Shown in pieces: positions 54,086 to 63,717 of a DNA stretch of 64,000 nucleotides. The translations under genes and the position numbers were made by a program. The notes beneath the pieces are model-generated. The model saw only the letters and a list, made by a program, of their open reading frames with translations. It ran no database searches and had not been told where the DNA came from. Each line of letters starts with the position of its first letter. Position 1 is the stretch's first letter. Source of the DNA: Pontibacter amylolyticus (lineage in GTDB: Bacteria; Bacteroidota; Bacteroidia; Cytophagales; Hymenobacteraceae); contig NZ_BMFP01000001.1 in the NCBI RefSeq assembly GCF_014638845.1, positions 156,396 through 220,395 of the forward strand, given 5' to 3'.

Positions 54086-54115
54086 AGCCCTGGATGCAAG
54101 TCCAGGGCTTTTTTT
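54086..54115 (+). terminator. Terminator of tRNA-Met
   Basis: AGCCCTGGA-TGCAAG-TCCAGGGCT followed by TTTTTT, a canonical Rho-independent terminator four bases after the tRNA. It is just upstream of the stop of the convergent alginate-export-like gene. Confidence 0.95.
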
Positions 54116-54127
54116 ATGCTATCTTCC

Positions 54128-55399
54128 TCACTCCTTCTCAAACGACTTCAACAGGATGCGCGGTTGAATGTTGACCATCACCCATCCCCAGTCGGCGTAA
54201 GCTGATGCGTCGCCCGGCTTGATCGCGGCCATCGAGCGGCCTGCAAACAAATTGCTATACCCCACAGAAAACTGGATCTGGTCGGAGTGTTTGTACTGGA
54301 GCACCGCATCGAGCTCAGAGCCAAGATACCTGTTATTTGTGCCTGCATGCGTTTCTGAAGCATGTAGGTTTTTAGCCAGCGCAAAGTAGTGGTAGTCCAG
54401 CGAAATGCTATACCTGGGCTTGGGGCTAAATGTGGTCTTGAGGTAGGTATTGAGTAATCCGCCCTGCCGTGTGTCAGCTGGTACGTTGATAAAGTAATCC
54501 ATGAAGCCATAGTACTTATGGTTGGTAGCATACAGCGTGTTAAAGGAATGCACCTTGCGCTCTTGCCCGGCCATACCTGACAAATAGGTGGTCCCTAATG
54601 TGAACCGGAAAGGCTGATAGGTATAGGCCGCTTCTGCTACCGCCAGGTAGGCCGCAATCTTTTTCCCGCTGCCGTGTTCGCCTGATTGTCGGTAAAGCGA
54701 GCCGTTAAATTGCAAGCGCTCGCGCTGGTAAGTCAGGTCCAGGCCATACGTATGCCGGAAGTATACGCCCCCCACGGTATCAGGCCGTTGGAAACCATCG
54801 CTGATGTGCATGGCTGAAACTGACAACTGGTCGCCCAACTGTTTCTGCGCCCACAGGAACCCCAGTACCTTGTAATTGTTCATGCTGTAATGGGTGTCAA
54901 ATAAGGCTTCCTTTTCCTGATTGAAAGCACCACCCGCATCCACGCTTATACCTTGCCATCTTGCTTTAAGCAGTAGCCCATCGTGGCTGCGTGCCTGCTG
55001 CACCCAGTCCACATTGCCCAGCAAGCGGTCGTTGTTGTAGACGAACTCCTGCCTGCCAAGCCTGACAGCAAACTTATCTGATAAAGCAAGCTCACCCCAG
55101 GCCTCGTGCATGGCTGTGGAGGGCACGTCTTTCAGGTGTGCTTCATCACCCCATACCCGCACATCCTGCAGGCTAAACCGCGTCTGCACCTTGTCCTGCT
55201 TATAGTCGAGCGTAATTCTGGAGCGCTGGCTCACAAAGAATGCCCCGTCCTGCCCATTAGGCAGGCTCTGGTAGCCGTTGCGCCACTCAGCCCTGGGCCT
55301 GACCTGCGGAGTAAGGTATAGCTGCGCCCAGGCCGTTTCCAGCGGTAGCCACACTAAAACAGATAGCAGCAGCATTTTCAGTGTAAAACTTAGTTTCAT
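54128..55399 (-). CDS. Alginate-export (AlgE)-like outer-membrane porin
   Basis: A 423-residue protein with a signal peptide (about 1-25, cut after AWAQ) and an 18-strand-type barrel: LTPQVRPRAEWRNGYQ at the N-terminus and the conserved FVSQRSRITLDYKQDKVQTRFSLQDVRVWGDE and AWGELALSDKFAVRLGRQEFVYNNDRLLGNVDW typical of the alginate export family in Bacteroidota. The substrate is probably not alginate; the family name reflects structure. Monocistronic between two terminators. Confidence 0.85.
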   Translation of the reverse strand: MKLSFTLKMLLLSVLVWLPLETAWAQLYLTPQVRPRAEWRNGYQSLPNGQDGAFFVSQRSRITLDYKQDKVQTRFSLQDVRVWGDEAHLKDVPSTAMHEAWGELALSDKFAVRLGRQEFVYNNDRLLGNVDWVQQARSHDGLLLKARWQGISVDAGGAFNQEKEALFDTHYSMNNYKVLGFLWAQKQLGDQLSVSAMHISDGFQRPDTVGGVYFRHTYGLDLTYQRERLQFNGSLYRQSGEHGSGKKIAAYLAVAEAAYTYQPFRFTLGTTYLSGMAGQERKVHSFNTLYATNHKYYGFMDYFINVPADTRQGGLLNTYLKTTFSPKPRYSISLDYHYFALAKNLHASETHAGTNNRYLGSELDAVLQYKHSDQIQFSVGYSNLFAGRSMAAIKPGDASAYADWGWVMVNIQPRILLKSFEKE

Positions 55400-55575
55400 A
55401 ATCGCATCGCTTTATATGGTGAGTAATGTCGGCAGACGTGCACTGACCAGGAATCACTTATTTGCTGATGCGCACGCGACCGTAACGGTGCGAAGTAGTG
55501 CAACTTGATACCCTTATGCGATGACTGCCATCATGCGCAAAGATGACTTTGGTTAGTTTGCTGTAGGTATAAACG

Positions 55576-55609
55576 CAAAAAGGGCCTGACTTGCGTCAGG
55601 CCCTTTTTG
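55576..55609. terminator. Terminator of the thrS-infC-rpmI-rplT operon
   Basis: CAAAAAGGGCCTGAC and GTCAGGCCCTTTTTG form a perfect 15-pair stem with loop TTGC, 20 bases after the rplT stop on the minus strand. Confidence 0.92.
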
Positions 55610-55628
55610 GTCATATAGCGAAAGTAAA

Positions 55629-55973
55629 TTACTTTACTTTGTCAACGATGCTCTTGAAAGCTTCCGGATGGTTCATCGCCAGGTCAGCAAGTACTTTGCG
55701 GTTCAGGTCGATGTTCGCTTTTTTCAGAGCGCCCATTAGCTGAGAGTAAGACATGCCATGCTCACGTGCACCTGCGTTGATACGCTGGATCCAAAGGGCG
55801 CGGAAATCTCTCTTTTTCGCTTTTCTGTCGCGGTAAGCATAAAGCAAACCTTTTTCAATTGCGTTTTTCGCAACTGTCCAGACATTCTTGCGACGGCCAA
55901 AGTAACCTTTGGCCATTTTCATCATTTTTTTTCTTCTGTGTCGCGCTGCGACAACGTTTACCGATCTAGGCAT
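55629..55973 (-). CDS. rplT: Ribosomal protein bL20
   Basis: A 114-residue 50S protein with the basic N-terminus [30 protein letters not shown] and [18 protein letters not shown], typical of L20. In many bacteria L20 represses rpmI-rplT translation. It follows rpmI by 95 bases. Confidence 0.97.
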   Translation of the reverse strand: MPRSVNVVAARHRRKKMMKMAKGYFGRRKNVWTVAKNAIEKGLLYAYRDRKAKKRDFRALWIQRINAGAREHGMSYSQLMGALKKANIDLNRKVLADLAMNHPEAFKSIVDKVK

Positions 55974-56068
55974 TTCTAAAAAGTTTTGGCGGCTGGTGAT
56001 TAAGTGTAATCTTCAAAAGACCAGATGCCGGGTTCGTACTAAAAAATTAACCTTCTAACTCCGGGGAA

Positions 56069-56263
56069 TTAGATTTGAAGCATCAGCTTCACTCTGTCCA
56101 TATCAGCTGTGCTAACAAGGCCAGTGTGTGTCAAATTACGCTTCTGCTTAGTCGTCTTCTTGGTCAGGATGTGGCTTTTGTAAGCGTGCTTACGCTTAAT
56201 CTTGCCAGTACCTGTCAAAGAAAAACGCTTCTTTGCACCAGATTTTGTTTTAACTTTTGGCAT
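56069..56263 (-). CDS. rpmI: Ribosomal protein bL35
   Basis: A 64-residue 50S protein with the [25 protein letters not shown] pattern ([20 protein letters not shown] in part). Located between infC (23 bases upstream) and rplT in the conserved infC-rpmI-rplT order. Confidence 0.97.
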   Translation of the reverse strand: MPKVKTKSGAKKRFSLTGTGKIKRKHAYKSHILTKKTTKQKRNLTHTGLVSTADMDRVKLMLQI

Positions 56264-56286
56264 GTGTATATAATTAATTAAACAAA

Positions 56287-56850
56287 TTACTTTTTAACAG
56301 GAGGAGCCACTTTTGGAGAAAGGATCAGGAACATTCGCTTTCCTTCCAATTTGGGCAGCTGCTCCACTTTCGCGATGTCCTCCAGCGCCTGGGCGAACTT
56401 CAGCAACAGGATCTCGCCTCTTTCCTTAAACACGATTGTACGGCCTACAAAGTGTACATAAGACTTAATCTTATAGCCACTCTCGAGGAAAGCCTTTGCA
56501 TGCTTCAGCTTAAACTCAAAGTCGTGATCATCTGTGTTAGGGCCGAAACGGATCTCCTTGATGACTACCTTCTGAGCTTTGGCCTTCATCTCACGGGTTT
56601 TCTTCTTCTGCTCGTACTTGAATTTCGAGTAGTCGATGATACGGCATACCGGCGGATTAGCAGTTGGCGAAATCTCAACCAGGTCAAGATTCTGCTCGTT
56701 CGCTATTTTCTGAGCATCTCTGGTTGAGAATACTCCCTGCTCTACATTGTCACCAACTAACCTGACTTCTCTGGCAGTTATTTTATCATTGACTTTGTAT
56801 GGCTCCTCCACTTTTCCGCGTGGGATGTAGCGCTTGTTTGGCGTAGCTAT
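56287..56850 (-). CDS. infC: Translation initiation factor IF-3, starting at ATA
   Basis: A 187-residue protein. The N-terminal domain ([21 protein letters not shown]) and the C-terminal domain ([39 protein letters not shown]) are typical of IF-3. There is no ATG, GTG or TTG between the in-frame TAA at about 56865 and a GTG at 56811, which would delete the basic N-terminal tail. An ATA at 56850 gives [19 protein letters not shown], a normal IF-3 N-terminus, and has AAGGAGGT six bases upstream. Non-AUG infC starts underlie autoregulation by IF-3 in E. coli, where the codon is AUU. Start call is strong but inferred. Confidence 0.85.
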   Translation of the reverse strand: MATPNKRYIPRGKVEEPYKVNDKITAREVRLVGDNVEQGVFSTRDAQKIANEQNLDLVEISPTANPPVCRIIDYSKFKYEQKKKTREMKAKAQKVVIKEIRFGPNTDDHDFEFKLKHAKAFLESGYKIKSYVHFVGRTIVFKERGEILLLKFAQALEDIAKVEQLPKLEGKRMFLILSPKVAPPVKK

Positions 56851-56864
56851 AGTTTTACCTCCTT
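56848..56864 (-). promoter_or_regulatory. Shine-Dalgarno and ATA start of infC
   Basis: On the minus strand AAGGAGGT (56864-56857), spacer AAAACT, then ATA (56850-56848). Most genes here have no such sequence before their start codons, as is usual in Bacteroidota, so a full match at this gene is exceptional and decides the start. Confidence 0.82.
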
Positions 56865-56930
56865 AAGTTTAGTTTCTACAATCAGGGTGCGAATATCGCA
56901 CATTTTATATCAAGAAAAAAATATCTCTTC

Positions 56931-58871
56931 TTAATTGTTCAGCATCTCAGCAATTTTTGACTGAAAGGTCACGATGAATTCATCCACCGTCATGGTGCCC
57001 AGATCGCCTTCTCCGTGCCTGCGCACCGACACAGCTCCGTTTTCCTGCTCCTTCTCCCCTACGATCAGCATGTAAGGCACTTTGCTCACTTCTGCATCGC
57101 GGATCTTGCGTCCGATCTTCTCGTCGCGGTTGTCCACAAAACCACGGATGTCGTTCTGCTGCAGTCGGTCGTATACCTGCTGCGCGAAGTCCTGGTATTT
57201 TTCTGAGATTGGCAATATGGCAAACTGCTCGGGACTGAGCCACAGCGGGAAGTTGCCGCCGCAGTGCTCAATCAGCACGGCCACAAAGCGTTCCAGCGAG
57301 CCAAAAGGCGCCCGGTGAATCATCACTGGGCGATGTTTGGCATTGTCAGCGCCGATGTATTCGAGCTGGAACCTTTCTGGTAAGTTATAATCCACCTGAA
57401 TAGTTCCCAACTGCCATTTACGGCCCAGCGCATCGCGCACCATAAAGTCAAGCTTTGGACCGTAAAACGCGGCTTCGCCCAGTTCGGTTACAGTGGTGAG
57501 CCCCTTCTCAGCGGCAGCCTCGATAATGGCACTTTCGGCTTTTTCCCAGTTCTCGTCTGAGCCGATGTATTTGGCTTTGTTCTCCGGATCACGCAGGGAA
57601 ACTTGGGCGGTATAGTCTTCAAAACCAAGCGCTTTGAACACATACAGCACTAAGTCAATTACCTTGATGAACTCTTCCTTCACCTGGTCCGGACGGCAGA
57701 AAATGTGCGCATCGTCCTGCGTAAAGCCACGCACGCGGGTCAGGCCGTGCAGCTCGCCGCTTTGCTCGTAGCGGTACACAGTACCGAACTCAGCAAAACG
57801 CACAGGCAGCTCTTTGTAAGAGCGCGGACGGGTTTTATAGATCTCGCAGTGGTGCGGGCAGTTCATTGGCTTGAGCAGGAACTCTTCGTTCTCGTTCGGC
57901 GTCTTGATCGGCTGGAAGGAGTCGGCGCCATACTTCTCGTAGTGACCGGAAGTAACGTATAGCTCCTTGCTGCCGATGTGTGGCGTTACTACAGGCTGGT
58001 AGCCTGCTTTCACCTGGGCCTTGCGCATAAACTGCTCGAGTCGCTCGCGCAGCAGCGTGCCTTTCGGCAACCACAGTGGCAAGCCCATACCTACCTTCTC
58101 AGAGAAGGCGAACAGCTCCAGTTCTTTGCCCAGCTTGCGGTGATCACGTTTCTTGGCTTCTTCCAGGCGCTCCAGGTATTCTGTCAGCTCCTTCTGTTTT
58201 GGGAAGGTGATGGCATAGATACGTGTTAGCTGCTTGCTTTTCTCGTCGCCTCTCCAATAGGCGCCAGCCACATTCATGAGTTTGGCAGCCTTGATGAAGC
58301 CAGTATTCGGAATGTGCGGCCCGCGGCAAAGGTCCACGAAGTTGCCCTGAGTATAGAAGGTGATCGTACCGTCTACCAGATCCTGGAGCAAGTCCAGCTT
58401 GTACTGGTCGCCTTTTTCAGTGAAATACTGGATGGCATCCGCCTTTGAAACTTCCTGACGCACATACTCATTCTTGGCGCGTGCCAGTTCCAGCATTTTC
58501 TGCTCTACCTTGGCAAAGTCATCCTGCGAAAAGGTTTTGCCCTCTCCCAGGTCCACGTCGTAGTAAAAGCCGTTCTCGACAGGCGGTCCGATGCCGAACT
58601 TTATACCTGGGTATAGCTCTTCCAGGGCTTCAGCCAATAAGTGAGCCGAAGAGTGCCAGAATGTATTTTTGCCCAGATCGTCGTTCCAGGTGAGCAGTTG
58701 CACACTGGCGTCTTCTTCTATGGGGCGAGACAGATCCCAAACGGAACCGTTCACCTTTACGGCCAAAACATTGCGGGCGAGTCCTTCGCTAATGCTGCTG
58801 GCGATCTCAAGACCTGTTACGCCTTTCGGATACTGGCGTACAGAGCCATCTGGCAAAGTGATGTTGATCAT
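56931..58871 (-). CDS. thrS: Threonyl-tRNA synthetase
   Basis: Class II synthetase of 646 residues: TGS domain (about 1-61), second editing domain ([25 protein letters not shown], about 65-225), catalytic core (about 245-535) with [10 protein letters not shown] and [12 protein letters not shown] carrying zinc ligands, and an anticodon-binding domain (about 540-646). First gene of the translation operon thrS-infC-rpmI-rplT, 20 bases after a TPR lipoprotein gene. Confidence 0.97.
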   Translation of the reverse strand: MINITLPDGSVRQYPKGVTGLEIASSISEGLARNVLAVKVNGSVWDLSRPIEEDASVQLLTWNDDLGKNTFWHSSAHLLAEALEELYPGIKFGIGPPVENGFYYDVDLGEGKTFSQDDFAKVEQKMLELARAKNEYVRQEVSKADAIQYFTEKGDQYKLDLLQDLVDGTITFYTQGNFVDLCRGPHIPNTGFIKAAKLMNVAGAYWRGDEKSKQLTRIYAITFPKQKELTEYLERLEEAKKRDHRKLGKELELFAFSEKVGMGLPLWLPKGTLLRERLEQFMRKAQVKAGYQPVVTPHIGSKELYVTSGHYEKYGADSFQPIKTPNENEEFLLKPMNCPHHCEIYKTRPRSYKELPVRFAEFGTVYRYEQSGELHGLTRVRGFTQDDAHIFCRPDQVKEEFIKVIDLVLYVFKALGFEDYTAQVSLRDPENKAKYIGSDENWEKAESAIIEAAAEKGLTTVTELGEAAFYGPKLDFMVRDALGRKWQLGTIQVDYNLPERFQLEYIGADNAKHRPVMIHRAPFGSLERFVAVLIEHCGGNFPLWLSPEQFAILPISEKYQDFAQQVYDRLQQNDIRGFVDNRDEKIGRKIRDAEVSKVPYMLIVGEKEQENGAVSVRRHGEGDLGTMTVDEFIVTFQSKIAEMLNN

Positions 58872-58891
58872 GTTTTTTTCTTAGTATCGTG

Positions 58892-59968
58892 TTAAAAACC
58901 CCGCTGCCTGACAGCCATACTGTCGAGCTGGGGTCTGGGTCTTTCTAATCTGTACCGGAGCCGGGCAACACTCTGCCTGGCATAGGTATGTTTCGGTTCT
59001 ATGGCCAGCATACGCTCATAAGTGCGCAGCGCTGCCAGGTTCTCTCCCTGTCTTTCGAGGCTACTTGCCCGCACAGACAGGTACTTTAGGTCTGTGCTAT
59101 ACCTGGGCGCCTTCTCCAAGTGTTGCAAGGCCAGTTCATTTTCTCCCAAACCATGGCGCAGCTGCGCCAACTGAAAGTGTGCCGCCTGCAACGTATCTGT
59201 AAGTGCGAGTGCCTTTTCGAAACTAACCAGGGCACTGTCCTTCCGGGCAGACTGCAGTTGCAGCATACCTTTGTAATGCCATAACTGCGGATCTTCCGAC
59301 GACAGCCGCAACCCCTGCTCTGTATGCTTTCTGGCCTGCGCCAGGTCGAGTTGTGCCAGGTATAGCCCCGCCAATGAGCGATGCGTTTGCACAAAGTCAG
59401 GCTTGAACTCCAGCGCCCTGTGGTAATGGTTGATGGCAACTGCCGTATCACCAGTCACTTCTGATACCCTGCCCTTGTAGTAGACCGCATAGGGATCGTC
59501 AGGTGAAAGCTCGAGCGCCTGGCGCGCAAATTGAGCCGCTTTCGCATACTCTCTCTTATCCAGGTATAGCTCCGTCAAAAGCACGTACAGGGAAGAACTC
59601 TCAAACGAGTTTCGCTCTGCCTGCAATGCCAGTGGCAAAGCCTCTTCGCGCCGGCCCATCAGGTATAGCACCTGGGCTTTCACGAAGTAATTAGCAGGGT
59701 CCTTAGAGAGCCTGATGGCTTCGTCTACATCGCTTAAGGCTTTGTCCAACTCGTTTTGTCGCAACAGCACCATGGCTCTCCTGGCGTACAGACTGCCGTC
59801 GCGCTTCGACCGCTCAATGGCTTCGCTTAGACTAACCAGCTGTTTCGCGGGGTCCTCCACAGCCACCGCCGCCAAGTCTACCATCTGTTCCCGTGTACCT
59901 TCTTCTTTGCCGCAACTGGCAAGCATCCATACCAACACTACCCAACTAAAGGCCCAACGAGACACCAT
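58892..59968 (-). CDS. TPR-repeat lipoprotein
   Basis: A 358-residue protein with a lipoprotein signal peptide (lipobox MLASC, Cys19) and about eight TPR units, for example RRAMVLLRQNELDKALSDVDEAIRL and AVYYKGRVSEVTGDTAVAINHYHRALEF. It is in the same direction as thrS and probably co-transcribed with it. Partner unknown. Confidence 0.85.
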   Translation of the reverse strand: MVSRWAFSWVVLVWMLASCGKEEGTREQMVDLAAVAVEDPAKQLVSLSEAIERSKRDGSLYARRAMVLLRQNELDKALSDVDEAIRLSKDPANYFVKAQVLYLMGRREEALPLALQAERNSFESSSLYVLLTELYLDKREYAKAAQFARQALELSPDDPYAVYYKGRVSEVTGDTAVAINHYHRALEFKPDFVQTHRSLAGLYLAQLDLAQARKHTEQGLRLSSEDPQLWHYKGMLQLQSARKDSALVSFEKALALTDTLQAAHFQLAQLRHGLGENELALQHLEKAPRYSTDLKYLSVRASSLERQGENLAALRTYERMLAIEPKHTYARQSVARLRYRLERPRPQLDSMAVRQRGF

Positions 59969-60058
59969 GTACTGTCTTTTCTTACTGTCTAGATTGGCGC
60001 TAAATTATAGATAATTTGCCTAAATACCGACAAACACACCACCATATAGTTTTGAAAC

Positions 60059-60102
60059 AACACAAAGGGCCTGCTCCCAGATAGAAGCAGGCCCTTTGTG
60101 TT
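60059..60102. terminator. Terminator of the RMDN-like gene
   Basis: AACACAAAGGGCCTGCT pairs with AGCAGGCCCTTTGTGTT, a 17-pair stem with a 10-base loop, just after the stop of the gene at 60117. The T-run is poor on both sides. Confidence 0.8.
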
Positions 60103-60116
60103 GCAATTGTATCCGG

Positions 60117-60908
60117 TTACTTTTGATATGCTTGCAGCATCATTTTACAGCGCCTGCTCAACTCCAGTTCCTCCTTCGTTTGTAACTCGAGGTTCTGGGC
60201 CATTGCACGCTGCAGCGTATACACACAAGCTTCCTTGTTTTTCATTTCCTGATAGATGTTGGCCAGGTCAAAATAATAGCGCAGGTTGTTTGGGTTGTGC
60301 AGAATAGCCATCTCCATGGCGTAAATGGCATCCTTATTTGTAGCAGGCTTATCTGCCATCCCACCCAGCATAACTTTATAGGTTGTGACTTCAGCAAAAT
60401 TGAGATTGGCCATTTTAAAATACCATCGACCCAACAGATGCCAGGCATCAGCATACTTGTCATCAGCTGCCAGGGCTCCATCCAGGTATGACTTGGTTTC
60501 GCTGATCATTGCTAACCGCTGCTTCGGGCCCGACACCATGGCTAAAGAAGCTAGCGAGAGCGCCATGGCATAGTTAGAGCGGGCATCCGTAGAGTCCAGC
60601 AGAAAGGCACGTTGCGCGTAGGCTTTGGCCGTGCTGAAATGATTGATCTTGCGGGTATCGTCTGAAAAGCGGTTGCCCATTAGGCTGTGCAGGAGACTGG
60701 CCTGGCAAAGCGCCTCAAAATTTGATTCGTCAGCGGCTATGATCTGCTCATACACGGCCAGCGCCTCCGTTTCCTTATACTGCTCTTTCAGCTCGTAGGC
60801 CTTCTTTAAAAGCACATCATGCCCGGAATCTCCCAGCGCGTCCAACGGACGAACAAGGAAACCGAGCATGATGAGTAAAATAGGTATAGCTTTGAAAAAC
60901 ACTTGCAT
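60117..60908 (-). CDS. Exported TPR protein resembling RMDN (regulator of microtubule dynamics) family
   Basis: A 263-residue protein with an N-terminal hydrophobic signal segment. The body is helical-repeat: AYELKEQYKETEALAVYEQIIAADESNFEALCQASLLHSLMG and HLLGRWYFKMANLNFAEVTTYKVMLGG. The last segment matches a hallmark of the RMDN/FAM82 family (HLLGRWxxxxAN). Function in bacteria is not known. Confidence 0.75.
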   Translation of the reverse strand: MQVFFKAIPILLIMLGFLVRPLDALGDSGHDVLLKKAYELKEQYKETEALAVYEQIIAADESNFEALCQASLLHSLMGNRFSDDTRKINHFSTAKAYAQRAFLLDSTDARSNYAMALSLASLAMVSGPKQRLAMISETKSYLDGALAADDKYADAWHLLGRWYFKMANLNFAEVTTYKVMLGGMADKPATNKDAIYAMEMAILHNPNNLRYYFDLANIYQEMKNKEACVYTLQRAMAQNLELQTKEELELSRRCKMMLQAYQK

Positions 60909-60969
60909 AATCTGTAATCAGCAACCTAATATATTGCTTTGAAACGACTTATGCAAAAAAGGACTTAAT

Positions 60970-63717
60970 TTAGAACAAATCCAGCTGCTTCTTTTTCTTC
61001 AAAGCCTTTTTTGCACTGTCGTCGTCTGATAGTTCTTCTACGGCTTCCAGCGTATCAAGTTGAGCCCCACTTACTTTGGCGGCCTCTTCTGCCAGTTCTT
61101 TCAGCTCGGAAGGCAAGGTAACAGGTTCGCGTTTTGTGGTAACTTTCTTAGCTTTAGGCTTTTCCTCCTGCTCCACTTCCTCCAGTTTCGGCACTTTCAC
61201 GTCATAGATTTTGAAGTAGCTAAGCTTGTTACCCATCGCTTTCCAGCCTTTCACGTCAATGAATTCGCTGAGCAACAGCTTCTCCGTCTCTTTTTCACCT
61301 CGCAGCGAACGCTTGAAACTGATGGTCGCCATTGGAACCGGATGGGTTGAAACGGCTTCCAGTCTGGAGTTCTTGGTCTCTGATATAAAGCTGAATTTCT
61401 TACCTACCGTAGATGTCTCGATTTTGAAACGCTTCACATAATAGGTTTTATTATCGCCTTCATAATAAATAGTCGATACTACCAACTCCGGATCGAACTT
61501 CTGCAGGACTTTGATCTTCTCCACAGTATAGTGGTTGGCCAGATCGAATGTGGTCTGCTCGTAAGTACCGTCTTCGTATACCACCAGAATCGTATCGTCG
61601 GTGTTGAAAGAACCCAGGTAACGGCCCCGACCCTCGGTGTTCAAACGACCGATCACTTCATCGTAGAAGATCTCGCGTCCACCCAAAGTTGACTCGCCCA
61701 GACTCTTCTGTACCACCTTCTTGATCGGGTACTTCGTCACGATATTACCATTTGATCCTTTGCCCTTTATCATCAGTTCAGCAAAGTCATAGTCGAACTG
61801 TTTGATGCGGGCCGTTGACTGTGGTGCCAGGGTGATGTTGACCACCTCCGACTCCGAATTCGGGTTAGCGGTCAGGTAATGCACTTTTGAGTTTTTGTTG
61901 CCTTTGGTCAGGTCGTACTCTTTGTCGCGGGTGATAGACTTCACGGAGAAACGCTTCGCAAACGATACGCCTGTTTTGCCATCCACGTAGATCATGTTGT
62001 AGACCATGTGTTCGTCGTTCTTGTTGTAAACGCCGGCCATGATAATGTCCTTACCCACGAAGGTTTTCTCGGCTACCTTGGTCACGGTGAACTTGCCATC
62101 CTTGCGGAACACGATGATATCGTCCATGTCAGAGCAGTCGCACACGAACTCGTCCTTGCGCAGACCCGTACCGATGAAGCCGTCTTTGGCGTTCATGTAG
62201 AGCTTCTGGTTGGCAATCGCAACTTTCTGTGCTGTAATCACATCAAAGGTTTTTACCTGCGTTTTGCGGTCACGTCCCTGACCATATTTCTTCAGCAAGC
62301 CTTCGAAGTATGCGATCGCATAACGGATCAGGTTGGCCAGGTTGTCATCCACCTCTGCCATCTCCTCTTCCAGTTTGTTGATATACTCATCGGCTTTGAA
62401 AGAGTCGTACTTGGAGATACGCTTGATCTTGATCTCAGTCAGGCGGATGATATCATCCTGGGTTACTTCGCGGCGCAGGAGTTTCTTGAACGGATCCAAG
62501 CCTTTGTCAATCGCCTCGAGCACTGCCTCCCAGGTCTCGCACTCCTCGATGTCGCGGTAGATGCGGTTCTCAATGAAGATCTTCTCCAATGACGAGTAGT
62601 GCCACTTGTCTTCCAGTTCACCTTTGCGGATCTCGAGCTCGCGCTTTAGCAGGTCTACCGTCTTGAACGTAGAAATGCGCAGCAGCTCGTCCACACTCAG
62701 GAAGTGCGGCTTATCGTCGATGATAACACAGGTATTAGGTGAAATAGATACCTCGCAGTCCGTGAACGCATAGAGCGCATCCATGGTCAGGTCAGGCGAC
62801 ACGCCCGGCGGCAGTTGTATCTGTATCTCCACGTCGGCAGCCGTATTGTCGACCACCTTCTTGATCTTGATCTTGTTGTTTTCGCTCGCCTTCACGATCG
62901 ACTCCATCAAACCCGTTGTCGTGATGCCGTATGGCACGTCGCGGATAATGAGCATGGTCTTGTCTACCTTCTCAATCGTGGCACGCACCCGGATTCTGCC
63001 GCCGCGCATACCATGGTTGTAGTTGGTCACATCCACCATACCGCCGTTCGGGAAATCAGGCAGCAGCGTGGTGGTGCGGCCTTTCAGCACATCGATAGAG
63101 CCTTTGATCAGCTCTTTGAAGTTGTGCGGCATGATCTTGGTCGAGAGACCCACGGCTATGCCTTCCACGCCCTGTGCGAGCAACAATGGGAATTTCACCG
63201 GCAGAGTCACCGGCTCGTTTTTACGGCCGTCGTAGCTTAGCTGCCAGATCGTCGTCTGCGGATTGAACACCACATCCAGCGCAAACTTAGAAAGGCGGGC
63301 CTCGATATATCGTGGAGCCGCAGCGCTGTCACCTGTGCGCACATCGCCCCAGTTACCCTGCGTCTCGATCAAAAGGTCTTTCTGGCCCAGATTCACCATC
63401 GCATCGCCAATGGAGGCGTCGCCGTGCGGGTGGTACTGCATGGTCTGGCCAATCACGTTGGCCACCTTGTTAAAGCGACCATCGTCCATCTCCCGCATCG
63501 CATGCAGGATGCGGCGCTGCACAGGCTTCAGACCGTCCTCGATGGCAGGTACGGCACGCTCCAGTATTACATAAGAAGCATAGTCAAGGAACCAGTTTTC
63601 GTAGAGACCGGATACCGGGGTTACGTTATGGATTATCTCTTCCTCACCGTCTGTGAACGCGATCTCCAACTCGTCTTCTCTTTCTATACCTTCGTTGTTC
63701 AGTTCGTCGTTATGCAT
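60970..63717 (-). CDS. parC: DNA topoisomerase IV subunit A
   Basis: A 915-residue type IIA topoisomerase A subunit: breakage-reunion domain with [16 protein letters not shown], the helix [13 protein letters not shown] and catalytic Tyr137 in [13 protein letters not shown]; a C-terminal beta-pinwheel domain; and a Lys/Glu-rich tail ([12 protein letters not shown]). The [13 protein letters not shown] form, with Ala at the position of GyrA Ser83, fits Bacteroidota ParC and is not a resistance mutation. Its start overlaps the parE stop by eight bases. GyrA is the alternative, less supported. Confidence 0.9.
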   Translation of the reverse strand: MHNDELNNEGIEREDELEIAFTDGEEEIIHNVTPVSGLYENWFLDYASYVILERAVPAIEDGLKPVQRRILHAMREMDDGRFNKVANVIGQTMQYHPHGDASIGDAMVNLGQKDLLIETQGNWGDVRTGDSAAAPRYIEARLSKFALDVVFNPQTTIWQLSYDGRKNEPVTLPVKFPLLLAQGVEGIAVGLSTKIMPHNFKELIKGSIDVLKGRTTTLLPDFPNGGMVDVTNYNHGMRGGRIRVRATIEKVDKTMLIIRDVPYGITTTGLMESIVKASENNKIKIKKVVDNTAADVEIQIQLPPGVSPDLTMDALYAFTDCEVSISPNTCVIIDDKPHFLSVDELLRISTFKTVDLLKRELEIRKGELEDKWHYSSLEKIFIENRIYRDIEECETWEAVLEAIDKGLDPFKKLLRREVTQDDIIRLTEIKIKRISKYDSFKADEYINKLEEEMAEVDDNLANLIRYAIAYFEGLLKKYGQGRDRKTQVKTFDVITAQKVAIANQKLYMNAKDGFIGTGLRKDEFVCDCSDMDDIIVFRKDGKFTVTKVAEKTFVGKDIIMAGVYNKNDEHMVYNMIYVDGKTGVSFAKRFSVKSITRDKEYDLTKGNKNSKVHYLTANPNSESEVVNITLAPQSTARIKQFDYDFAELMIKGKGSNGNIVTKYPIKKVVQKSLGESTLGGREIFYDEVIGRLNTEGRGRYLGSFNTDDTILVVYEDGTYEQTTFDLANHYTVEKIKVLQKFDPELVVSTIYYEGDNKTYYVKRFKIETSTVGKKFSFISETKNSRLEAVSTHPVPMATISFKRSLRGEKETEKLLLSEFIDVKGWKAMGNKLSYFKIYDVKVPKLEEVEQEEKPKAKKVTTKREPVTLPSELKELAEEAAKVSGAQLDTLEAVEELSDDDSAKKALKKKKQLDLF

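Noticed and set aside
63410-63450. Quinolone-resistance substitution in the ParC helix (Ala at the Ser83-equivalent)
   Set aside because: [13 protein letters not shown] is to my knowledge the normal form of Bacteroidota ParC.
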